Both the position numbers and the translations under genes were made by a program. The notes under the pieces were generated by a model that did no database searches, was not told the origin of the DNA, and was given only the letters and a program-made list of their open reading frames with translations. From Candidatus Latescibacterota bacterium (GTDB lineage Bacteria; Krumholzibacteriota; Krumholzibacteriia; Krumholzibacteriales; WJIX01): a stretch of DNA of 17,349 bases. Shown here piece after piece: positions 7,196 to 16,000 of this stretch; position 1 is the first letter of the stretch; the number at the start of each line of letters is the position of its first letter. The stretch lies in NCBI GenBank assembly GCA_030643145.1, contig DAOWMJ010000013.1, positions 1 to 17,349 of the forward strand, in the 5' to 3' direction.

Positions 7196-8547
7196 TTCCC
7201 ACCTCCAATTCGCAAAACTATATCGCGGTATAGCTGTAGATCCTCTCTGGAACGTTTCTCGGTTACCGCGACAAGCACTGCTGAATCACCTAGCCCGGGA
7301 AAATCCTCGCCGAGAGAAATACCGGCAAGCACCCCTCTTTTTCTTGCTTCATTCAGAAACTCGTCGGCCGGAACGGGAAGCTTAAGAACGAATTCCTGAA
7401 AAAAATTATCTCCAAAGGGAATGCTGCATCCGGGTAACCCGGATATCATATTATAGAGTGTCCGGGCCTTGGCCGCACTCTGAAGCGCGACTTCTCTAAA
7501 ACCATCCTCCCCGACAGTAGTCAGGTAAACTGCCGCCGCGAGAGCGCACAACCCTTCATTTGTACAAATATTCGATGTTGCATTCGCTCGCCTTATATGC
7601 TGTTCTCTGGTCTGCAAAGTCATCACATAACTCTTGTTACCAATAATATCAACCGTTTCACTCACAAGACGCCCGGGGGATTTTCTGACAAATTCCCTTT
7701 TCGTCGCAATAAATCCAAGGAGGGGGCCTCCAAAACTCTGCGGAAGCCCAAGCGATTGACCTTCTCCAACAACGATATCAGAATCATACTCTCCCGGGGG
7801 GGTCAACACCGCAAGAGATACAGGATCAACATAGGAAATAAGAAGCGCTCCGGATTCACGCACGATTGCCGAAATTTCTTCGGCCTCTTCTATTACCCCG
7901 AAATAATTTGGCTGGACTAAAACTACAGCGGCTGTTTCCGAATCGAGTTTTTCCTTCAGTTCTTTAACGTCCAGAGTGCCCTCTTCTGTGAAAGGGATAT
8001 ACTCTATTATTATGTTTTTTCCGGCAACGTATGTCCGCAACACATCTTTCATCCTTTTTGGAATAGCGGCGGGCACAAGCGCTTTGTTTTTACGCTTTAT
8101 CGAACATGCCATTAATATGGATTCGGCCAGGGCGGTTGCGCCGTCATAAAGAGAGGCATTGGCTACTTCCATCGAAGTCAATCCACATATCATACTTTGA
8201 TATTCATAAATCGACTGTAGAGTGCCCTGGCTTACTTCTGCCTGATAGGGTGTATATGAAGTATAAAACTCACTTCTTGAAAGGACATATCGAACGGTCG
8301 CGGGGATAATATGATCATAAATTCCGCCGCCGAGAAAACTCTTCATCGAAGAAGCCGGATTATTCCCGGCCGCTAACCGTTCAAATCTACCCACAACTTC
8401 AGCTTCACTCATCGGCTCCGGGAGCTTTAATTTTCCCTTAACTCGAAACTCTGAAGATACCGGTTCAAGAAGTTCATCAAGGGATGATACTCCTATCGTT
8501 TTTAGCATCTCTTTTCTGTCTTGATTGGTATTCTGAATATAACTCAT
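7192..8547 (-). CDS. gcvPA: glycine dehydrogenase (decarboxylating), subunit 1 (P-protein)
   Basis: This is the non-PLP half of the split glycine decarboxylase; it shapes the active site with GcvPB. Signatures read from the sequence (numbered from the chosen start): MSYIQNTNQDRKEML at the N-terminus, SFLGGGIYDHIIP (70-82), EFYTSYTPYQAEVSQG (93-108), NASLYDGATALAE (130-142) and, further on, GLPQSFGGPLLG. I place the start at the ATG at 8547. It has AAGGG 6 bases upstream and gives the family's standard N-terminus and 451 residues. The frame extends 11 codons further to an ATG at 8580, which has a poorer ribosome-binding site and non-conserved residues. The gene lies 58 bases after gcvH and overlaps gcvPB by four bases. 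Confidence 0.96.
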   Translation of the reverse strand: MSYIQNTNQDRKEMLKTIGVSSLDELLEPVSSEFRVKGKLKLPEPMSEAEVVGRFERLAAGNNPASSMKSFLGGGIYDHIIPATVRYVLSRSEFYTSYTPYQAEVSQGTLQSIYEYQSMICGLTSMEVANASLYDGATALAESILMACSIKRKNKALVPAAIPKRMKDVLRTYVAGKNIIIEYIPFTEEGTLDVKELKEKLDSETAAVVLVQPNYFGVIEEAEEISAIVRESGALLISYVDPVSLAVLTPPGEYDSDIVVGEGQSLGLPQSFGGPLLGFIATKREFVRKSPGRLVSETVDIIGNKSYVMTLQTREQHIRRANATSNICTNEGLCALAAAVYLTTVGEDGFREVALQSAAKARTLYNMISGLPGCSIPFGDNFFQEFVLKLPVPADEFLNEARKRGVLAGISLGEDFPGLGDSAVLVAVTEKRSREDLQLYRDIVLRIGGGK

Positions 8548-8605
8548 CTGTTGCCCTTCTTTAATCCTGATGCCACGCATCCAGATTCGATCCTATATGT
8601 TGGAG

Positions 8606-8986
8606 TTACTCCTCTCCAAGAAAATCATTGTATTCCTCATAGCTGAACAAAACATCAAGTTCAGAAGAGTTATCCATTTTTATCTTCATAAACCATCCTT
8701 CTTTATAGGGATCTTTGTTAACAATTTCCGGGTTGTCCATTACTTCTTCATTAATTTCAATTATCTCTCCCGTAACAGGCGAAAAGAGCTCAGCGACAGT
8801 CTTTACCGCCTCAATAGTCCCCACCGGGTCCATTTGCTTTACTTTTTTACCAACCTCAGGTAATTCAATAAATACAATATCCCCGAGCTCCCCGGCCGCA
8901 TATTCGCTGATACCTATCGTCACTACATCACCGTCAATGGATACCCATTCATGTTCCTTGGTAAAAAGGCATTCTTCAATCTCCAT
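8606..8986 (-). CDS. gcvH: glycine cleavage system H protein (lipoyl carrier)
   Basis: This is the lipoyl-carrying shuttle protein of the glycine cleavage system. It moves the aminomethyl group from the P-protein to the T-protein and is re-oxidised by dihydrolipoamide dehydrogenase. The N-terminus has the typical FTKEHEWV (8-15). GISEYAAGELGDIVFIELPE (25-44) is strongly conserved. The attachment lysine is K62 in GTIEAVKTVAELFSPVTGEI (56-75). SPVTGEI and the C-terminal GWFMKIK complete the hammerhead fold. The length of 126 residues is normal. The ATG at 8986 has GGAAGG about 6 bases upstream. The gene lies 25 bases after gcvT. It is the expected substrate of the LipM-like transferase three genes downstream. 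No lipA (sulfur insertion) gene is in the window. Confidence 0.97.
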   Translation of the reverse strand: MEIEECLFTKEHEWVSIDGDVVTIGISEYAAGELGDIVFIELPEVGKKVKQMDPVGTIEAVKTVAELFSPVTGEIIEINEEVMDNPEIVNKDPYKEGWFMKIKMDNSSELDVLFSYEEYNDFLGEE

Positions 8987-9011
8987 CGCGCACCTTCCTT
9001 TCCATAAAGTA

Positions 9012-10121
9012 CTAATCCTTTACTCTACCCTTGTAAAAGGGGAACTTAATTCTTTTCGCGCCTAGTTTTCTGCCTCTGATTTCTATCTTAAAATCCTTAA
9101 TATTTTTCGGAACAGATCGCTTAATCAACGCAATAGCAAGAGGTTTGCGAAAGGTGGGTGAATAATTACCTGATGTTACATACCCAACCTCTTCTCCATC
9201 CTGAAAAACCTTGAATCCCGTTCTTGGAATTCCACGTTCTGTAAGTTCAAGGCCTATCAGCTTGCGCGCCGGCCTGTTTTCCTTTTCCTCCGCTAAAGCG
9301 CTCCTACCTATAAAGTCGCCTTTATCAAATTTTACAGTCCAGGAAAGACGCGCTTCAAGCGGAGAAATATCTTCTCCAAGTTCATTTCCATAAAGGCAAA
9401 ATCCCGATTCAAATCTCAGCGTATCTCTAGCCCCAAGTCCGATCGGAGCTACGCCAAGTTTTTCACCGGCGTTTTCCAGATTATTCCAGATATCTTTGAC
9501 CTGACCTGGGGGGACATAGATTTCAAAACCGGATTCTCCGGTATATCCCGTTCTTGAAAAAATAATCTCCTTGCCATCCTTTTCAAAAGAAAAAAACCTG
9601 TAGTAATCCAGATTTTTCACTTTATCCTCAGAGCCTCGGCAGATACCGCTCTCGATAATAAGCCGGCGGGAGCGCGGCCCCTGAATTGCTATCTGCGCGG
9701 TTTCCTCTGAAAGGTTGTTAACCTCCACATCTTCCCACTGGACATCCGAGAGATGCCGAAAGATCTTTTCATAATTAGCTGCATTGGAAACTATTAAAAT
9801 TCTTGAAGGTGAAAATTTATACACAAGCAGGTCGTCAAGCACATATCCGTCATTATTACAGCAAACAGTATAGCATATCTGTCCGTCATCGAGTGAACCA
9901 ACATTATTGGTTACCACATAATCTGCAAACTCAGCTGCCCTGTCACCCGTAATTTCTATCTCTCCCATATGGCTGACATCAAAAAGTCCCACCTTCCCCC
10001 GAACCCTGTTATGTTCCGCTACAATTCCTTCAAAAGAAACGGGCATAAGAAACCCGGCAAAGTCCACCATCCTGCCGCCATTATTAACATGTGTATTATA
10101 CAAAGCTGTTTTCTTACTCAT
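9012..10121 (-). CDS. gcvT: glycine cleavage system T protein (aminomethyltransferase)
   Basis: This enzyme takes the aminomethyl group from GcvH, releases ammonia and forms 5,10-methylene-tetrahydrofolate. Family features, numbered from the chosen start: DFAGFLMPVSFEGIVAEHNR (20-39), LFDVSHMGEI (46-55), the catalytic-aspartate segment DGYVLDDLLVY (91-101, with D96 or D97 as the likely catalytic acid), SRTGYTGESGFEIYVP (189-204), LGARDTLRFESGFCLYGNEL (229-248) and GYVTSGNYSPTFRKPLAIAL (313-332). The length of 369 residues is normal. I prefer the ATG at 10121, with AAGGGG 6 bases upstream and the standard MSKKTALYNTH start. The open frame reaches back to an ATG at 10154 with no clear ribosome-binding site. 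The gene starts 65 bases after the uvrA stop and heads the gcvT-gcvH-gcvPA-gcvPB order. Confidence 0.96.
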   Translation of the reverse strand: MSKKTALYNTHVNNGGRMVDFAGFLMPVSFEGIVAEHNRVRGKVGLFDVSHMGEIEITGDRAAEFADYVVTNNVGSLDDGQICYTVCCNNDGYVLDDLLVYKFSPSRILIVSNAANYEKIFRHLSDVQWEDVEVNNLSEETAQIAIQGPRSRRLIIESGICRGSEDKVKNLDYYRFFSFEKDGKEIIFSRTGYTGESGFEIYVPPGQVKDIWNNLENAGEKLGVAPIGLGARDTLRFESGFCLYGNELGEDISPLEARLSWTVKFDKGDFIGRSALAEEKENRPARKLIGLELTERGIPRTGFKVFQDGEEVGYVTSGNYSPTFRKPLAIALIKRSVPKNIKDFKIEIRGRKLGAKRIKFPFYKGRVKD

Positions 10122-10186
10122 TGACCGCCCCTTTTTAAAGTTCAAAATTAACATAAACCATCAACCCTACTTAACACAATCATTCT

Positions 10187-13081
10187 TCAAGCCGGGTTGC
10201 TGTATTTTTTCAACATTTTCCCCGTATGGGAAGCGGAACATTTAAGAATATCAGCCGGAGCTCCACTGAAAACAACTTCCCCGCCAAGCAACCCTCCCTC
10301 GGGTCCAAGGTCAATTATATGATCAGCGTGTCGGATAATATCCGGGTTATGTTCTATTACAATCACCGTATTTCCCTGGTCAACCAGTTTATTGAGTACT
10401 TTCATAAGCAATTTAACATCTTCAAAATGAAGGCCTGTACTTGGCTCATCCAGAAAATAAAGTGTTCTGCCCGTACTCTTCTTTGAGAGTTCAGAGGCTA
10501 GTTTCACCCGCTGGGCTTCTCCCCCCGAGAGCGTTGTCGCCGGCTGCCCAAGACGAATATACCCAAGTCCAACATTTTTTAATACCCTTAATTTTCCTCT
10601 TATCGCTGGGACATTCTCAAAGAAATTTTCCGCTTCATCAACCGTCATCTCAAGAACCTCAGCGATATTCCGATTTTTGTAAGTAACTTCCATCGTTTCG
10701 CGGTTGTATCGTTTCCCTCCGCACTCCTTGCAATGCACATAAACATCAGGCAGAAAATGCATCTCAACCTTGATCATTCCCTGTCCACGACAGGCTTCAC
10801 ACCTGCCTCCCCTGACATTGAAACTAAATCTTCCCGCCTTGTAACCTCTCATCCTCGATATTGGTAATTCTGAATATATTTCCCTTGTCGGGGTAAATAT
10901 CCCCGTATAAGTAGCCGGATTAGAACGGGGAGTCCGCCCTATAGGTGATTGATCGATATTGATTACCTTATCAATATGTTCAACCCCCTCAATGCGGTCG
11001 TGTTCTCCGGGCAAAATGGAGGCGTTGTAAAATAGGCGGCGAAGAGCCGTATAGAGAATATCACCAACCATTGTGCTCTTACCGGAACCGGAGACTCCCG
11101 TTACGCATATCAGCTTTCCAAGCGGAAACTCCGCATCTATATTTTTAAGATTATTTTCCCTGCCTCCCCTTAGCACGAGTTTATTTCCCGTTCCCCTCTC
11201 ACAACCTCTTTTAAGATTGAAGGATTGCTCAAGGGCAAGATACCTCCCCGTCAGACTTTCGGGATTTGCCATAATATCATTCTTGTTTCCGACCGCGATA
11301 AGCTCACCACCCATTTCTCCAGCTCCAGGGCCAAGGTCAATTATATAATCCGCCTCCAATATTGTTTCACGATCATGCTCAATAACAACAACCGTATTGC
11401 CGGCATCTCTCAACTTCTTCAGAGTAGAAATCAGTCTTGCATTATCTCTCTGATGAAGCCCTATAGTCGGTTCATCAAGGATATACAACACACCCACAAG
11501 CTTCGTCCCTATCTGGGTCGCCAGCCGAATCCGCTGAGCCTCACCCCCGGCAAGGGTCCGGGCCGAACGGTCGAGCGTAAGGTAATTAAGCCCCACATTC
11601 ATGAGAAACCGGAGCCTGTCCGTTATCTCTTTCAAGAGAGGTCTGGCGATAATCTTTTTGTTGCCTTCAAACTGGAGAGAATTCATAAATTCAAGTGATT
11701 CTTCAACTGTCATCGAGCTAACAGCGGCGATTGTTTTTCCTCTTATCAGGACAGACAAAGATTCATTTCTGAGTCTTGTTCCTCTACACTTCGGACAACT
11801 TTCCATAGTCATATAATTTTCACACCAGCGGCGTACCACTTCCGAAACCGTTTGATGATATCTTCTTCTCAAATTCGGAATCACACCTTCCCACTGAGTA
11901 ACATATTCACCATATCCCTTTTTGAAATCATATTTAACCACAAGCTCTTTATCAGAACCAAAAATAATAATTTTCCTGATCGCTTCAGATAAATTCTCAA
12001 ATGGTATATCCAGCGAAAAATTGTTCTCATCGGCAAGAGCCCTCAACCTTTGACCAAACCAGTTCTCTTTAAGAATACCCACCGGGGCGAGAGCGCCTTC
12101 TTTAATATTTAAGGTCGGATCAGGAACAACAAGTTCGATGGAGAAATCCACTGTTGTCCCCAGGCCGTTGCATTCCGGGCAGGCTCCATAGGGTGAATTA
12201 AAAGAAAATAGTCGCGGCGATACCTCCCCGAGGCTAATATTACAATAAGGGCAGGAATGTTCCAGGCTGAAAAGCTGCTCTCTATCCTTTCCAATTCCTG
12301 CGAGTATAATCCCGCCGCTCTCCTTTACAGCGGTCTCCACGGAATCGGTCAGACGTTCCCGGATACCATCTCGTATCGTAAGTCTATCAACAATTATTTC
12401 AATATCATGTTTTATATTTTTATTGATCCGTATCTCTTCATCAAGGGGGAAAATTTCTCCATCAACACGCACCCTTGTAAAACCATCACGGGAAAGCCGT
12501 TCAAGCATGGCGCGGTGCGCACCCTTCCTGCCCCTTATGATCGGCGACATCAGGACAAGCCTTGTTCCCTTTTCCTCCCTGGAAAGGATATCCACAACCT
12601 GTGATACGGACTGTTTCGATATCTCCCTGCCGCATGACGGACAGTGGGCCGTACCAGCTCTGGCGAAAAGAACTCTCAAGTAATCATAAATTTCAGTTGC
12701 CGTACCTACAGTTGACCTCGGACTACGGGAAGTTGTTCTTTGATCGATGGAAATAGCCGGCGAAAGGCCTTCAATACTATCAACGTCGGGCTTTTCCATC
12801 TGCTCAAGAAACTGCCGCGCGTAACTGGAAAGCGATTCAACATAACGCCTCTGACCTTCGGCGTATATTGTGTCAAAAGCGAGAGATGACTTTCCGGAAC
12901 CACTGAGGCCTGTTATTACAACCAGCTTGCCGCGTGGAATTGTAACGGTGATATTCTTCAGGTTATGTTCTCTCGCTCCCCTGACGATGAGATAATCGTA
13001 AGCCTTTTTCGAATCTGTATTGTCGGTTTTACTCAATTTCTTTCTGCCCATTTTTATCGCTTTGCTGCTTGTTTTTTTCAT
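10187..13081 (-). CDS. uvrA: excinuclease ABC subunit A
   Basis: This is the damage-sensing ATPase of nucleotide excision repair; it loads UvrB at lesions. Both ABC modules are complete. The first has Walker A GLSGSGKS (58-65), the C4 zinc module with C277, C280, C301 and C304, signature LAGGEAQ (510-516) and Walker B LYILDEP (532-538). The second has Walker A GVSGSGKS (662-669), the zinc finger with C761, C764, C784 and C787, signature LSGGEAQ (851-857) and Walker B LYFLDEP (874-880). The first signature has Ala where most UvrA proteins have Ser. The length of 964 residues is slightly long because of a basic, low-complexity N-terminal extension of about 25 residues before YDYLIVRGAREHN. The start is uncertain: ATG at 13081 or ATG at 13051, neither with a clear ribosome-binding site. 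Both overlap the 3' end of the TPR gene (by 53 or 23 bases), which suggests translational coupling. Confidence 0.96.
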   Translation of the reverse strand: MKKTSSKAIKMGRKKLSKTDNTDSKKAYDYLIVRGAREHNLKNITVTIPRGKLVVITGLSGSGKSSLAFDTIYAEGQRRYVESLSSYARQFLEQMEKPDVDSIEGLSPAISIDQRTTSRSPRSTVGTATEIYDYLRVLFARAGTAHCPSCGREISKQSVSQVVDILSREEKGTRLVLMSPIIRGRKGAHRAMLERLSRDGFTRVRVDGEIFPLDEEIRINKNIKHDIEIIVDRLTIRDGIRERLTDSVETAVKESGGIILAGIGKDREQLFSLEHSCPYCNISLGEVSPRLFSFNSPYGACPECNGLGTTVDFSIELVVPDPTLNIKEGALAPVGILKENWFGQRLRALADENNFSLDIPFENLSEAIRKIIIFGSDKELVVKYDFKKGYGEYVTQWEGVIPNLRRRYHQTVSEVVRRWCENYMTMESCPKCRGTRLRNESLSVLIRGKTIAAVSSMTVEESLEFMNSLQFEGNKKIIARPLLKEITDRLRFLMNVGLNYLTLDRSARTLAGGEAQRIRLATQIGTKLVGVLYILDEPTIGLHQRDNARLISTLKKLRDAGNTVVVIEHDRETILEADYIIDLGPGAGEMGGELIAVGNKNDIMANPESLTGRYLALEQSFNLKRGCERGTGNKLVLRGGRENNLKNIDAEFPLGKLICVTGVSGSGKSTMVGDILYTALRRLFYNASILPGEHDRIEGVEHIDKVINIDQSPIGRTPRSNPATYTGIFTPTREIYSELPISRMRGYKAGRFSFNVRGGRCEACRGQGMIKVEMHFLPDVYVHCKECGGKRYNRETMEVTYKNRNIAEVLEMTVDEAENFFENVPAIRGKLRVLKNVGLGYIRLGQPATTLSGGEAQRVKLASELSKKSTGRTLYFLDEPSTGLHFEDVKLLMKVLNKLVDQGNTVIVIEHNPDIIRHADHIIDLGPEGGLLGGEVVFSGAPADILKCSASHTGKMLKKYSNPA

Positions 13082-16000
13082 TCTGAATTTGCGTTAGTGC
13101 CCCGGCGGCAATCTTGCCCCAGTCTGAATTCTTTCCATGAGAAGATATTATATCCCCGTATATTCTTGCCGCTTCATCATATCTTTCCAGTTTCGCGTAA
13201 CACCCGGCCGCTTCAAGTTCTGAAGTAACTCCCCACATCCCGCCTGTTCTAAGATAAGGTACACGCAGAAATTCCCTTATGGCTTCTCTGTATTTCCCTA
13301 TATTCTTAAGGCTGATACCCGCCCAGTAATGCGCTCTACCCAATTCCTTCTCATTTACGGCAATCGCCGGTATCCTGCTATAAACATCATAAGCCAATCG
13401 GTAACGACCGGCCTGACTGTAGGAAAACCCCAACTTGAATAGCAACTCAACAATATCGACATCGGCGGGATGTTTTTCAATAATCTCTTCCCATGTGGAA
13501 GAAGCCTTTTCCCAATTCTCCATCTTCTGGTATATCCTGGCAAGATTCTTCAGTGCCTTTAGCGAAAGCTCCGAGTTGGAACACACCTCGGAGGCCAGCG
13601 TAAAATTTCTCGCCGCGAGATTCAATTTTTCCATTTTCAGCTCCGCGGATGCCAGCTTAAAGTATGCCATACACACGATGGGAGAATGAGGCGATCCGGC
13701 AAGAAAGAGATTGAGTTTCTCTTCTGCTTCTAAATAACCTCCGCCTTCGATGTCACAGAGGGCCAGGTAGTAAAGAGCTGTTTTCGCGTACTCCGTTTCT
13801 TTGAATCTGTCTGTAATATAATCAAGGGTTTTCCGGGCGTTCTCCGGATCTTTGTTATTAATAAAGATCATTCCTTTCTCGAGAAGGACAGAAGCTACCC
13901 CCTCTGAATCGGGGCAAAGCTCCCATAATTTTTCAAGATCTTTCTCACCCTTCCCATACTTGCCAAGTCTGTAGCGAGTTTTTGCTCTCCCTTTAAGTAT
14001 TCGGCATGTATCGGATTCGGCAAGAGCAAGAGCGCCGGAAAAAGATTCTTCAGCCTCTATCATATCTCCCGTTTTTTCAAGAAGTTCAGCTAATAGAGTG
14101 AGATTAGCTGCGGTTTTCTCCAAAGACACAAGTTCTGTATATGCCCGCTTCGCCTTGTCAAATTGCATCTCTGAATGATATCTTTTGCCCATTTTGCCCA
14201 GAAGTTTTACCCGCAAATCGCTGTCAATATTCTCTCTATCAAGAAGCGCGCGGAATATTGAATCAGCTCTTTCAGTCTTTCTTATTCTGTCTAAAGTTAA
14301 TCCTCTTCTGAATTCAGCGACATCAGACAATGAACTTACCGGGAATAAACGGGGGAAAATCTCGTATTCCTTTTCAGCCTCCTCATAGCGTTTCATGAAA
14401 AAATAGCAGTCGCCCCTTCGAAGATATGAGTTCTCGGCAAGTCCTCCGCCGGGATTCATCTTAAGACAACAATTATAAGCGTCAATTGCTTTTTGATATT
14501 CCTTAAGGCTGATCCGTATCTCTCCAAGGTCATAACATACGCGAGCTCGTGCCGGCCCTGAAGAATCATAGGAAAGATATTCCGTAAAGAGTTCAGAGGC
14601 CCTTTTATAGTTACCCGTACCCCTGTATAAGTAGCCTTTCTTCTTTACAGCATCGTATTTTATATTATCGGGGGGTGAACCAATGAGTATCTCTTCGCAT
14701 ACTTTCATTGTACTGTCCACAGCCCATTTCTCGCCCGAAAGGGCCGCCTCGTAAAGAAAATCGGCTTTTTGTTTTAATGCCCACCATCTATTACTGCCGG
14801 CCCCGTAATATTTTAAAAATTCGTCAAGCCTCTGAATACGCGTATCGAGAGTCCACTTTTCAAATTTGCAGTCAAGATAGGCCTTATGGGCTTCTTCACC
14901 CCACCTGGTACTATTAAAATTGCGGGCGACATCGAGCCAGAGAGAAGATGCTTTGTTGTGGTATTCTTCGTTTTTATTATCCTTCAACACGGAGATTCTA
15001 TATTTACTTAGATAGGCCTTTCCCAGATAAAATCTTGCTTTACCCCCCATATCCTCTGAAAGCTCCCCTGAAAGAGCCTTTTCAATAAGTTCGATAGCGG
15101 TATCAAAATCCCGCGCGTCTTCATAAAAAACAATCCCCGTTTCGAGGAACCTTAAATGTTTCTTCTTATCACTCGATGCAATACTCTTCAGCTTCCCCGC
15201 AAGATTTTTGTCCCACTGTTTTTTTAATCCCAGTAGCTCAAGACGCTTTTTAGCTTCCGGGCTGTAATCCCCACCGGGGAATTCGCCAAGGAGCCTTGAA
15301 TAATGCAGAACAGCAGCTTCATAATTGCCAGCCAGTTCTCTCAGCCGCGCGGCTTTGAACAATGCCTTTTGTTTTGTTTCGCCGTCCGCCCAGACGGCGG
15401 CCTCTTCAAGACAACGGACAGCAGAAAGTGTATCCGCCAAATCATCTGAATATATCCCCGCTAGTTTAACAAGAATCTCACCCGGTTGATTCGTTAAACC
15501 ATCTTCCGCTTTACTCGTTAAACCATTTTCCGCGAGAACCAGATTATAATAACGGATCGCTTTTCGCTTAAGCCCCGCAGCAAAATTAAGGTCAGCCGTG
15601 AGAAGAAGCACTTCAGAGGAATAGGAGGTTTCAGGAAACATCTTTTTCATGCTTTCGAGCTGCCTTAAGGCTTTTCCAATTTGCCCTTCCCGCCACAGCA
15701 GTTTCGCGGACTTAACATAGGTCCATCCCGTAGAGTCCCCTTCCGCGAATTCTTTTCTGTAGTCATCTATAAGCGAAAGGGATTTCCTTGTATCGTCTAT
15801 TTTCGAAGCTGCTCCTATGGCAATTATATAAATACCATCTCTTCTATTTGCCTTCTTGAAATTTTCGATATATATCTCAGACTCTGAAAGCGCGGACTTG
15901 TAATCTTCCCCTTGAAGATAGATATCTATTAGATTAAAGCGGGCCTTCTCCTTTATGGCAACTTCTTCATAATCGTCAATGACCTTTCTGAAATATCGTT

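Noticed and set aside
8545..8580. Longer gcvPA start at 8580
   Set aside because: The added 11 residues are not part of the family N-terminus, and the internal ATG at 8547 has the better ribosome-binding site.
11225..11698. 157-aa plus-strand open frame
   Set aside because: It is wholly antisense to uvrA, which shows complete conserved motifs in this interval. The frame has no recognisable domain.
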